DNA of 9,214 bases from Lachnospiraceae bacterium (lineage in GTDB: Bacteria; Bacillota_A; Clostridia; Lachnospirales; Lachnospiraceae), in contig VSOD01000147.1 in NCBI GenBank assembly GCA_009774655.1, positions 1 to 9,214 of the forward strand, read 5' to 3'. Shown in pieces: positions 1 through 7,463 of the stretch. The position numbers were made by a program, and so were the translations under genes. Below the pieces are notes generated by a model, which was given only the letters and a program-made list of their open reading frames with translations, was not told where the DNA came from and searched no databases. The first letter of the stretch is position 1. Each line of letters begins with the position of its first letter.

Positions 1-987
1 CTGCATGGATTGCTCAATATGATACTGGCTTTTGATGCCAGGAAGTTTGTTTCCGCCAAATGGCATCTGCTGGTGGAGTTTTGTGTTATGCTGCTGGTAC
101 TGGGTGCATTTTCTGCCATGGGCAGCAGGAGTGGAAGAATGCCGGCTGTGGAGGAGATTGAGTCGGCGGCAGTGGTCCTGCCGGCGCTTGCCAGTGGCGG
201 TGACAGTGAACAGGCATTGTCCCGCATGAAAATAGAAGGCGATGGGCTTGCAGATACTTATGCCTGGATCCGGGAGATCTGTGAGGAGAAAAGTGATGCT
301 GAAAATTCCCATGATATCGTAGTAAAGTATCATTTGAAAAACGGCCGGACTGCATATTATAAGTACCGGCTTCCGATATATGCGATCGGCAGTTTTGGTG
401 ACATTTATCGACAGGAAGCATACAAAAAGGGAACATATGACGTACTTTGTCTGGACAGTGTCAAATATTGTGAGGTCCGTTGGACCAATGGGATGGAGCA
501 ATTTACGTTAGATTTGAATGAACAGGAGCGGCAGGTATTGTGGGAGGCTTACTGTACAGATCTGGGAGAGATGACTTTCGCAGAGATCAGGACAAAAACA
601 CCGATCGGGCAGCTCACGTTTGCTTCAACCAAAAACCAGGGGGATGTATCCGGCTATATTTATTCCGGATTTTCAAAGACGTTGGCTGTATTATCAGACT
701 ATGGGATTCATGCCGGGAAGAAGATATGTGACTATGAGATCACGGAGATCGTGGTGGACAGATATATGATGCAGGACGGACTGCTTTACAATGTGCGTTA
801 TCTGGCAGCGCAGGATACGGTAACCGATCCGGAGAAGATCGCGGAGCTGGCGAAGACTCTTTTTATAGAAGCGTTCTGTGTGGATGATCAGCTGTGCTTG
901 AAGGATCGGAATACGGAATATACGGTGTCTTATCGGGATTCGACGGGGCAGACGGTGCGCCGCGTGAAGTGCCGGAAGGGAATTTGA
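1..987 (+). CDS. Membrane-anchored protein, C-terminal part of an ABC-permease-like (DUF6449-type) protein, 5' partial
   Basis: The reading frame is open to the left edge. The first in-frame start-like codons (TTG at 10, ATG at 19) have no ribosome site, so the gene very probably begins upstream of the window. The visible part is about 328 codons. It has one hydrophobic segment near residues 21-42 (WHLLVEFCVMLLVLGAF), followed by a soluble region of about 280 residues with no cysteine pattern or catalytic motif that I recognise. From memory, the layout of a last transmembrane helix, then a 'MPAVEEIESAAV' type linker and a mixed alpha/beta tail resembles the DUF6449 region found at the C terminus of ABC-2-like permeases of Lachnospiraceae. 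The role would be in a membrane export or multidrug-type complex, which is inference. It stops at TGA 985-987 and is followed by a strong stem-loop. The assignment is a family resemblance, not a proven match. Confidence 0.6.
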   Translation: MHGLLNMILAFDARKFVSAKWHLLVEFCVMLLVLGAFSAMGSRSGRMPAVEEIESAAVVLPALASGGDSEQALSRMKIEGDGLADTYAWIREICEEKSDAENSHDIVVKYHLKNGRTAYYKYRLPIYAIGSFGDIYRQEAYKKGTYDVLCLDSVKYCEVRWTNGMEQFTLDLNEQERQVLWEAYCTDLGEMTFAEIRTKTPIGQLTFASTKNQGDVSGYIYSGFSKTLAVLSDYGIHAGKKICDYEITEIVVDRYMMQDGLLYNVRYLAAQDTVTDPEKIAELAKTLFIEAFCVDDQLCLKDRNTEYTVSYRDSTGQTVRRVKCRKGI

Positions 988-1053
988 GTGCAGTTGCTGT
1001 CAGGTCAAAGTGTGATTGAGAAGAAACAGTGGATGACGCTGAGAGGTGAAGAA

Positions 1054-1143
1054 ATGTATGTGCGGCGTAGTGCATTTCACGGGGAAATGAGCGCATACAG
1101 GATGGCAGAGCAGAGAAAGAAAAGATGGAATTTTGCGTATTAA
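1054..1143 (+). CDS. Possible 29-residue basic peptide ORF
   Basis: An ATG at 1054 follows a fair ribosome site (GAGAGGTGAAGAA) and opens a 29-codon frame rich in Arg and Lys (begins MYVRRSAFHG), ending at TAA 1141-1143, fifteen bases before the stem-loop at 1159. The same frame is open back to GTG 988, directly after the TGA of the preceding gene, so a longer 51-residue version or stop readthrough is formally possible. No family is recognised, and a frame this short can arise by chance. It may simply be 3' untranslated sequence. Confidence 0.18.
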   Translation: MYVRRSAFHGEMSAYRMAEQRKKRWNFAY

Positions 1144-1158
1144 AATGTATTATTGTGT

Positions 1159-1190
1159 AAAGGCAGAACCGCTTTTGCGGTTCTGCCTTT
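1159..1190. terminator. Bidirectional stem-loop terminator between convergent genes
   Basis: A perfect 14-bp inverted repeat (AAAGGCAGAACCGC, loop TTTT, then its complement) lies between the plus-strand gene ending at 987 and the minus-strand GH31 gene ending at 1223. The outer A/T pairs give a short T run on either strand, as expected of a shared terminator in a convergent gap. The T tract is only three bases each way, so efficiency is uncertain, but the stem is strong and GC-rich at its core. Confidence 0.85.
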
Positions 1191-1222
1191 ATCTGAAAAA
1201 GTGTGTTTCATGAGCTGCAGGT

Positions 1223-3568
1223 CTATAGCATTACTGAGACTGCACTGTCACAAGGCGTCAATACCGTATCTTTTCCGTCAATAACCATAGAAGCGCCGTT
1301 TGAGGAAACTGCCTGTACATTAATGAGGCGCACCGTATAAGGCTTGCCGCCGGTATTTTCGGCTGTGATCGTGATTGTCTTGCCGGTCTTCACAACACTG
1401 ATCTTAAGATTTGCCTGCTGCTTCATATCATACACCACCGTAGAGCATTCCTGCCCGTCCGTCAGGGCGTAGACACGCAGTTCCACACCGTCGGCATAGT
1501 CGTAATCCGGCCTGTCATTGCAGGCTCCCATAGCGATAATGGAATTTTCCCGTACCATCAGCGGCAGATGCAGATAATCGCAGGCCTTTTCTACCCAGAT
1601 GCCGCCGTCCGTCACTTCTCCGGTGAAGAAGTCCGTCCAGGTGCCTTTTGGCAGATAGAAGGATCCGATGCTCTGGTCATTGAAGATCGGCGCCACCAGC
1701 AGGTTGTCGCCCAGCATATACTGTTTGTCCAGATACCAGCAGTTGCGGTCTTCTGTATATTCCAGAACCATACTGCGCATGGTCGGCACGCCGGAGCGGG
1801 AGGTATCAATAGAAGTCTTGTACAGGTAAGGCATGAGGGAGGCTTTCAGCCTGGTAAAAGCTCTCACCACATCCACTGCCTCTTCGTCATAGAGCCACGG
1901 CACGCGGTAGGACTGGCTGCCGTGCAGGCGGCTGTGGGAGGACAGCAGGCCGAAAGCCACCCAGCGCTTATAGACATCTGCCGTGGAGGTGTGCTCGAAG
2001 CCGCCGATGTCGTGCGCCCAGAAGCCAAAGCCGGACATCAGGAGCGACAGGCCGCCACGCAGGCTTTCTTCCATGGATACATAGTCCGACCAGCAGTCGC
2101 CGCCCCAGTGTACGGGGAATTTCTGGCCGCCCACGGTGGCGGAGCGGGCGAACAGCACGGCTTCTCCTTTACCGCGTTTGCGCTCCAGCAGGTCATAGAC
2201 TGTTTTGTTATATAAATACGTATAGAAGTTATGCATCTTCTCCGGGTCAGAGCCGTCGTGGTAGACGCAGTTAACGGGAATCCGCTCGCCGAAGTCGGTC
2301 TTGAAGCAGTCTACGCCCATATCGAGCAGTGCTTCCAGCCTGTCCTGATACCATTTACATGCCTCCGGGTTGGTGAAGTCCACCAGCGCCATACCCAGCT
2401 GCCACATATCCCACTGCCATACGTCGCCGTTTGGCCTTTTTACGAAATAACCTTTTTCTGTACCCTCGGCAAAAAGAACAGATTCCTGACCGATGTAGGG
2501 ATTGATCCAAACACAGATGTTCAGGCCTTTTGCCTTGATCCTGGACAGCATGCCTGCGGGATCGGGGAACACCTTTTCATCCCACACGAAATCGGACCAG
2601 TGGAAGCCCTTCATCCAGAAGCAGTCGAAATGGAAGGTGCGCAGCGGAATGCCGCGGTCCAGCATACCGTCGATAAAACTCATCACCGTCTCTTCATCAT
2701 AGTTGGTGGTGAAGGAGGTGGACAGCCACAGGCCGAAGGTCCATGGGGCCGGGAGGGCAGGCTTACCGGAAAGATCCGTATATCGCATGAGCACGTCCTT
2801 CATGGTGGGGCCGTTGAAGAAGAAGTAATCCAGACTGCCGCCTTTTACACAGAAGGATGTTTTCGTCACGTTCTCGGTGCCAAACTCCATGGACACACGT
2901 TCCGGATGGTTGACAAGTACGCCATATCCCTTATTGGAAAGGAAGAAGGGGATATTCTTGTATGCCTGCTCTGTGCTGGTGCCGCCGTCCTCGTTGTAGA
3001 TTTCCACGCTCTGTCCGTTTTTGACAAAAGGGGTGAAGCGTTCGCCGGTGCCGTAGAGCAGCTCGCCCACGCCGATTCCCAGCTGCTCCCGCATATAGGT
3101 GTTTTCCAGATCCCCGTCAACTTCGTAGAAATCGCCCTTATAGGCGGTTTTCATCAGTGCAAGGTCGCGTCCGCGGCTTTCGGTCAGCACGCGGTCCCCG
3201 CTTTTGTAGGTCATGGACCAGGGGTTTTTCGTGATGACAAGCGACAGGGTGCCGCTGGTGATCACGATCGTATCTTCCGCGTCTTCTACATGCAGTTTCT
3301 GCGGTGTATCCAGGTTCAGATCGAAGGAAGGCGTGCGCTCCAGCCGGCCCATATGATGGTCGGCCCGTATGCGCAGAACATCCGGCATGGGGGAGGAGAT
3401 GCGGATGTTGAGATTGATGCCGCCCAGCGTATCCCCGCGATGTGTGATCGGATGGGTGGGTGCGCATAGAGTCACTTCCGTATCGGTCACCTTCGTATAG
3501 TAGACCTCATGCGGTGAGAAACAGGCTGTCCCCTCTTTGAACAGCCAGCAGCCGTTGTTGAATTTCAT
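1223..3568 (-). CDS. yicI: Alpha-xylosidase, glycoside hydrolase family 31 (YicI type)
   Basis: This 781-residue protein is close in length to E. coli YicI (about 772). Layout: an N-terminal beta-sandwich to about residue 250, a (beta/alpha)8 catalytic barrel at about 270-590, and C-terminal beta domains. The nucleophile Asp425 sits in KTDFGERIP and the acid/base Asp491 in HWGGDCWSDY. Both, and also Phe286 (TSFTTNYDE) and Cys316 (FHFDCFWM), lie exactly nine residues after the YicI residues Phe277, Cys307, Asp416 and Asp482, as I recall that numbering. The conserved Phe and Cys shape the xylose pocket and favour alpha-xylosidase over alpha-glucosidase. It should release alpha-1,6-linked xylose from the non-reducing end of xyloglucan oligosaccharides or isoprimeverose. 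No signal peptide is visible, so the enzyme is cytoplasmic. The start ATG has a GAGG site eight bases upstream. It is the third gene of the operon, 104 bp after the fucosidase gene, and may also be read from its own promoter. Confidence 0.95.
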   Translation of the reverse strand: MKFNNGCWLFKEGTACFSPHEVYYTKVTDTEVTLCAPTHPITHRGDTLGGINLNIRISSPMPDVLRIRADHHMGRLERTPSFDLNLDTPQKLHVEDAEDTIVITSGTLSLVITKNPWSMTYKSGDRVLTESRGRDLALMKTAYKGDFYEVDGDLENTYMREQLGIGVGELLYGTGERFTPFVKNGQSVEIYNEDGGTSTEQAYKNIPFFLSNKGYGVLVNHPERVSMEFGTENVTKTSFCVKGGSLDYFFFNGPTMKDVLMRYTDLSGKPALPAPWTFGLWLSTSFTTNYDEETVMSFIDGMLDRGIPLRTFHFDCFWMKGFHWSDFVWDEKVFPDPAGMLSRIKAKGLNICVWINPYIGQESVLFAEGTEKGYFVKRPNGDVWQWDMWQLGMALVDFTNPEACKWYQDRLEALLDMGVDCFKTDFGERIPVNCVYHDGSDPEKMHNFYTYLYNKTVYDLLERKRGKGEAVLFARSATVGGQKFPVHWGGDCWSDYVSMEESLRGGLSLLMSGFGFWAHDIGGFEHTSTADVYKRWVAFGLLSSHSRLHGSQSYRVPWLYDEEAVDVVRAFTRLKASLMPYLYKTSIDTSRSGVPTMRSMVLEYTEDRNCWYLDKQYMLGDNLLVAPIFNDQSIGSFYLPKGTWTDFFTGEVTDGGIWVEKACDYLHLPLMVRENSIIAMGACNDRPDYDYADGVELRVYALTDGQECSTVVYDMKQQANLKISVVKTGKTITITAENTGGKPYTVRLINVQAVSSNGASMVIDGKDTVLTPCDSAVSVML

Positions 3569-3606
3569 GATGATATCCTCGCTTTCCGTATTAAGATTCT
3601 ATTTGT

Positions 3607-3626
3607 ATTATAGCAGTAATTGCTGC
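3607..3626 (-). promoter_or_regulatory. Internal extended -10 promoter with overlapping operator-like palindrome, upstream of GH31
   Basis: On the minus strand, TGCTATAAT (3615-3607) is a perfect extended -10 element about 39 bases before the GH31 start codon. No good -35 hexamer sits 17 bases upstream, which is tolerated by TGN-type promoters, but an A-rich tract (3631-3646) could act as an UP-like element. A palindrome, GCAGTAATTGCTGC on the plus strand (3613-3626; 12 of 14 bases symmetric), directly abuts and overlaps the TGC of the promoter, where a repressor would block polymerase. The promoter call is moderate and the operator call is inference. Confidence 0.5.
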
Positions 3627-3672
3627 ACTGTTATATTTTTATTTTTGGAGTTGACAGAAAGGATCAGAAAGG

Positions 3673-5160
3673 TCATTCCACCCTGATCTTCATTACAACG
3701 GGAAAGGCACTGTGCACATTATGTGTATGGATATGCAGCCCTTCTCCGTCCACAAAAAAGGAAGGTTTCTCCTCAAATCCCAGGATTTCAACACCGCGGA
3801 TAATGCCGTGGAAATTGGGTTTGCTGGAATCGGAAGATTTGGACAGGGCGCGTATGGTCAGGCGGCCGTCTTCAGGATATTGCAGACAGGCGGCATAGAT
3901 ACAGCCGTTGCCGGCAGTAAACCGGAAATCTTCCTTCGTGTAGGCAGTGGCGGAGGCATCACTGAACTGGCCTTCCACTTCCACAGTGGGGCCTTCCGCC
4001 GGGATACGCCATGGTTTGGCACTGTAGACGGCCTCTTTGTTGATGGCAAGCCAGCGTCCGATATCGCGCAGGATTTCGGCATCCTGTTCCGCGAAGGTGC
4101 CGTCGGCTTTAGGGCCGACGTTGAGAAGCAGGTTGCCGTTCTTGCTGACGACGTCGATCAGGTAGCAGATCAGCTCGTTGCTGCTCTTATAGTCCAGACT
4201 GTCCGTGTAACACCAGGAATTGCGGGCAATGGCCGTGTCGGTCTGCCAGTAATAGGGTCTTGTATCCGCGAACTTGCCCCGCTCCACATCTACAATAGCG
4301 CTGCCAAAAGCCATGGCGTCGTGTTTGTAACAGATGGCAGCAGGGAAGCCCAGTTCCAGGCCACGGTTATAATAATAAGCTGCAAACCTGCGCAGATACG
4401 GTTTGTAGGCTTCATGTTGGATCCACCAGTCGAAATAGAGAATCCGGGGCTGGTAGCGATCAACGATCTCACAGGTGCGGCACAGCCAGTCTTCCAGAAA
4501 GGCCCTGTCGGGATAGGGCTTTGCATACAGATCCTGAAAATCAGGCTGCTGTTGTTCCGATGGCCAGTAGAAGTCGCCGCAGGACAGAGGGTCCTGGATA
4601 TCGCTCTCGAAATCCCTGCCGGGCCCCATAAACCAGTGATGCTCCGCCCGGTGGCTGGAGGCGCCAAAGACCAGTCCCTTTTTTTCAAAAGCAGTCTTTA
4701 ACTCACCGAGAATGTCTCTTTTCGGTCCCATCTGTGCGGCATTGTAACGGGACAGATCGCTGGAATACATCTGGAAGCCATCATGATGCTCCGCCACCGG
4801 AACCACATATTTTGCGCCTGCAGTGGCAAAGGTCCCGGCCCAGAAGTCAGGATCGAAACGTTCTGCCGTGAAGAGGGGGATAAAATCTTTGTAACCGAAT
4901 TTCGTATGCTTTCCGTAGGTGCGGATATGGTGTTTGTACTCCGGCGAGTCTTTGACATACATATTCCGGGAATACCATTCGTTGGAGAAGGCCGGAACAC
5001 TGTAAAGTCCCCAGTGGAGAAAGATACCAAACTTGGCTTTCGAAAACCAGCCCGGCATTTCAAAGTCCGTCAGAGAGTCCCAGGTGTCATGATAGGGACC
5101 ACGGGCGATCACTTCTTCGATTTGTGTCAGATATTGCGTTTTGTCTTTGATTCGAAACAT
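3673..5160 (-). CDS. Alpha-L-fucosidase, glycoside hydrolase family 29
   Basis: The 495-residue protein carries the GH29 signature series: KFGIFLHWGLYSVPAF with EWY close behind (near residues 43-63), YVVPVAEHHDGFQMY with His125 and His126, and the nucleophile Asp244 in ILYFDWW. NGNLLLNVGPKADG marks the end of the barrel, and a short beta-rich C-terminal domain follows from about residue 400. The acid/base residue is not conserved across GH29 and I cannot assign it. The reaction is release of terminal alpha-L-fucose with retention. Linkage preference (alpha-1,2 versus 1,3/1,4) cannot be read from sequence by eye. No signal peptide is present, so it acts in the cytoplasm on imported oligosaccharides. 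The ATG has an excellent AAGGAG site (5172-5167) six bases upstream. It lies 43 bp after the GH42 gene, so it is almost certainly cotranscribed with it. Confidence 0.94.
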   Translation of the reverse strand: MFRIKDKTQYLTQIEEVIARGPYHDTWDSLTDFEMPGWFSKAKFGIFLHWGLYSVPAFSNEWYSRNMYVKDSPEYKHHIRTYGKHTKFGYKDFIPLFTAERFDPDFWAGTFATAGAKYVVPVAEHHDGFQMYSSDLSRYNAAQMGPKRDILGELKTAFEKKGLVFGASSHRAEHHWFMGPGRDFESDIQDPLSCGDFYWPSEQQQPDFQDLYAKPYPDRAFLEDWLCRTCEIVDRYQPRILYFDWWIQHEAYKPYLRRFAAYYYNRGLELGFPAAICYKHDAMAFGSAIVDVERGKFADTRPYYWQTDTAIARNSWCYTDSLDYKSSNELICYLIDVVSKNGNLLLNVGPKADGTFAEQDAEILRDIGRWLAINKEAVYSAKPWRIPAEGPTVEVEGQFSDASATAYTKEDFRFTAGNGCIYAACLQYPEDGRLTIRALSKSSDSSKPNFHGIIRGVEILGFEEKPSFFVDGEGLHIHTHNVHSAFPVVMKIRVE

Positions 5161-5203
5161 AGCAGGCTCCTTGCTTATGAGGTTTGATTTTATAGTGTTG
5201 CTG

Positions 5204-7228
5204 TTACTGTGCTGTCAGGTGTATGATCGCAACATCTTTGGCAGCCAGATTCAGGTCATCTCCTGTCTGGTATGCTCTGTCGGTCAGGATATCGACGCCG
5301 GCGCGGTTCAGGGTGACAGTGTGGTTTTGTGTATCGTGATTCAGCAGGAAAAGGAAGGTGCCGTTCCCATTGGTACGTTCCGTCACTTCGATATGCTCTT
5401 CGGTGCGCATAATCGGGGCGATACCGGCTTCTGCACATAGATCACCTGCCAGCCTGCGATAAAATGCCGCATTGGAGCGGGTGGCAACATAGTAGGCATA
5501 GCCCTGCCCGAAATGGTTGCGGGTCAGGACAGGCATACCGGCATAGAAATCATGCTCATAGGTGCTCAGTACCTCAGCGCCCTCTGTATGCAGCAGGTCA
5601 CAGAGCAGCATTGCGGGATAGGAAGTTCCCTGCCAGGTAAAGCTGTTGTGTGCATCTTCAGGCAGTGCATCCTCTTCTTCTACCCAAATGCCGAGAATAT
5701 CCCGCAGTCTGCCGGGATAGCCGCCCACAGTTACCAGATCGTGGTCGTCCACGTAACCGCTGAAGAAAGTAGTCACGAAACGGCCGCCTGCTTTGACAAA
5801 CTCTCTGATCCGTTCGTCATGGCCCGGTTTTATCATGTATAAAAGCGGTGCGACAACCAGTGAATAGGGGGCAGGATCGTCTTCTACGCTGATGATATCC
5901 ACGGCAATGTTCAGATCGGTGAATGCTTTATAGTAATGAAAGATTTCATCACAGTATTTCAAATTGACCGTCGGGCCTGCGGAATAGCCGGTAGCCCACC
6001 AGTTATCCCAGTCAAAAATGATGGCGGCTTTTGCGTTCGTCCTTGCACCCAGTGTCAGGGAACCGATCTTTTCAAGTTCAGCACCCAGAGCAGCCACTTC
6101 ACGGAAGACACGGGTATTCTCATGACCGGCATGGTCAATCACGGCACCGTGGTATTTCTCGCAGGCGCCGATACTGCGTTTCATCTGGAAAAACATCACA
6201 GTATCAGCACCGTGGGCCACCGCCTGATAGCTCCACAGACGCATAACGCCTGGACGTTTCAGGGCATTGTAAGGATGCCAGTTGGTTACGCTGGGGGTCT
6301 GCTCCATCAAGGCAAAAGGTCTGCCCTGTTTGAGGCCGCGCATCAAGTCGTGGCGAAGGGCGGTTTCTTCTGCAACAGCGTCATAGGCAGGGTAGTTGTC
6401 CCAGGAGACAAAATCCATATATTTCGCCCACATCTGGTAATCCAGCGGCTGATAGGTTCCCATCAGGTTGGTGGTGATCGGAATGTCGGGCGTGATGGCA
6501 TGAATCGCGTCATATTCCAGACGGAAGGCATTAAGAATACTCTCAGAGTTAAAACGTTTATAATCCAGAGAGATTCCCTGGAAATTCGTGCGATCGTTAT
6601 GGCCGAAATGCTCGGAACGCATGTTCGGAACAACGATCTCATCGAAATCGTAGAAAGTATGTCCCCAGAAAGCGGTATCCCAGGCTGCGTTGATTGCCTC
6701 GATGGTCTGATATTTGTCTTTGAGCCATTGACGAAAAGCATTCTCACAGTTCTCACAATAGCATTCGCCACCGTATTCGTTGGAGACGTGCCAGGCTACA
6801 ATATTGTCGTAGGATTTATAGCGTTCGGCCAGTTTTGAGGCCAGCGCCACGGCATATCTGCGGTAGGTGGGGCTGTTGGGGCAGGAATTGTGACGGCTGC
6901 CGAATTTGCGACGCAGACCGTGCTCATCTACCCGCAGGATATCAGGATATCTGCGCGCCATCCAGGCAGGATGAGCACCCGTGGAAGTGGCAAGGCAGAT
7001 CTTCATGCCGTGTCTTGTGACCATCTCCATGATCTTGTCCAGTTTATCGAAATAGTAGGTATCTTCCGAAGGCTGCAGCATAGCCCAGCTGAAGACATTG
7101 AGAGTGACAGTGTCGATGTGTGCCAGTTTCAGAAGACGCATGTCCTCTTCCCATGTTTCCTCCGGCCACTGCTCCGGGTTGTAATCCCCTCCATAGAGGA
7201 TTTTCTTTACTTTATGATTCTCGATCAT
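5204..7228 (-). CDS. Beta-galactosidase, glycoside hydrolase family 42
   Basis: This 674-residue protein is a full-length GH42 enzyme. It opens with the typical LYGGDYNPEQWP motif. The acid/base Glu151 lies in WHVSNEYGG and the nucleophile Glu309 in FALMEQTPSVTNW. Four cysteines, Cys116 (NSCPNSP) and Cys156, Cys158 and Cys161 (ECYCENC), match the zinc-binding site of many GH42 proteins. The barrel runs to about residue 390, the trimerisation domain begins near 398 (AAIIFDWDNWW), and a small C-terminal beta domain ends the chain. It removes non-reducing beta-D-galactose. There is no signal peptide, so the enzyme is intracellular. The start ATG has an AGAAAGGAG site, with an unusually long spacing of about 11 bases; there is no better in-frame start. 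It is the first gene of the three-gene glycosidase operon. Confidence 0.95.
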   Translation of the reverse strand: MIENHKVKKILYGGDYNPEQWPEETWEEDMRLLKLAHIDTVTLNVFSWAMLQPSEDTYYFDKLDKIMEMVTRHGMKICLATSTGAHPAWMARRYPDILRVDEHGLRRKFGSRHNSCPNSPTYRRYAVALASKLAERYKSYDNIVAWHVSNEYGGECYCENCENAFRQWLKDKYQTIEAINAAWDTAFWGHTFYDFDEIVVPNMRSEHFGHNDRTNFQGISLDYKRFNSESILNAFRLEYDAIHAITPDIPITTNLMGTYQPLDYQMWAKYMDFVSWDNYPAYDAVAEETALRHDLMRGLKQGRPFALMEQTPSVTNWHPYNALKRPGVMRLWSYQAVAHGADTVMFFQMKRSIGACEKYHGAVIDHAGHENTRVFREVAALGAELEKIGSLTLGARTNAKAAIIFDWDNWWATGYSAGPTVNLKYCDEIFHYYKAFTDLNIAVDIISVEDDPAPYSLVVAPLLYMIKPGHDERIREFVKAGGRFVTTFFSGYVDDHDLVTVGGYPGRLRDILGIWVEEEDALPEDAHNSFTWQGTSYPAMLLCDLLHTEGAEVLSTYEHDFYAGMPVLTRNHFGQGYAYYVATRSNAAFYRRLAGDLCAEAGIAPIMRTEEHIEVTERTNGNGTFLFLLNHDTQNHTVTLNRAGVDILTDRAYQTGDDLNLAAKDVAIIHLTAQ

Positions 7229-7267
7229 TGACTGTGTGGCTCCTTTCTGGAAAACAGGTTTTATCAG

Positions 7268-7284
7268 GAAAGTCTCTGACTTTC
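7268..7284 (-). promoter_or_regulatory. Operator-like inverted repeat in the GH42 leader
   Basis: GAAAGTC-TCT-GACTTTC is a perfect 7-bp inverted repeat with a 3-base centre. It lies just downstream of the predicted transcription start and about 40 bases before the GH42 start codon. It has no T run behind it, so it is not a terminator. A repressor site in the leader or a small RNA hairpin are both possible. The regulator is unknown and none is encoded nearby. Confidence 0.35.
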
Positions 7285-7304
7285 ATACCAGAGTATATGC
7301 CTTC

Positions 7305-7333
7305 ATCATATCGAATCCGGCCTGAAACCGCAA
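7305..7333 (-). promoter_or_regulatory. Predicted sigma-A promoter of the glycosidase operon
   Basis: On the minus strand, TTGCGG (7333-7328) and TATGAT (7310-7305) are separated by exactly 17 bases. This gives a predicted start near 7298 and a leader of about 70 bases before the GH42 gene. It is the best-spaced pair I found between the upstream terminator at 7419-7444 and the gene. The -10 matches five of six consensus bases and the -35 matches three of six. Confidence 0.5.
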
Positions 7334-7418
7334 TGTGTTATCTTAGTATTTTCTTGTATTTATTTGCGGTCGATCAGCATATTCTTACAGAAACGCAGTG
7401 GAAAAAGTAACGACAAAA

Positions 7419-7444
7419 GAAGCCGGACTGAATAGTCCGGCTTC
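7419..7444 (-). terminator. Rho-independent terminator of the 206-residue protein gene
   Basis: A perfect 11-bp stem (GAAGCCGGACT with a 4-base loop) begins 20 bases beyond the stop codon at 7464 on the minus strand. It is followed there by TTTTGTCG and a later T-rich stretch. The plus-strand side has an A run instead, so the direction is minus. It isolates this gene from the glycosidase operon downstream. Confidence 0.85.
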
Positions 7445-7463
7445 AAAATCGAGATCAATACAT

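Noticed and set aside
863..1096. Minus-strand frame of 77 codons over the end of the first gene
   Set aside because: It is antisense to the end of the first gene, and its Ser/Pro/His-rich composition and lack of a start signal mark it as a shadow.
2231..3469. Long plus-strand open frame of 412 codons opposite the GH31 gene
   Set aside because: It is fully antisense to a gene with intact GH31 catalytic motifs, has no ribosome site, and shows the His/Gly/Val-rich composition typical of a codon-phase shadow.
3651..3656. Perfect TTGACA hexamer on the plus strand in the GH29-GH31 gap
   Set aside because: No -10 element follows at 16-18 bases, and it would drive antisense transcription into the GH29 gene. 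It is probably chance.
3712..4701. Plus-strand open frame of 329 codons opposite the GH29 gene
   Set aside because: It lies antisense to a clear fucosidase gene, lacks a ribosome site and recognisable motifs, and is explained by third-position GC bias.
5936..6838. Plus-strand open frame of 300 codons opposite the GH42 gene
   Set aside because: It is antisense to the GH42 catalytic barrel, with no start signal and no family resemblance.
7120..7410. Plus-strand frame of 96 codons across the GH42 start and its promoter region
   Set aside because: It overlaps the GH42 N terminus antisense and the operon promoter, and has no ribosome site.
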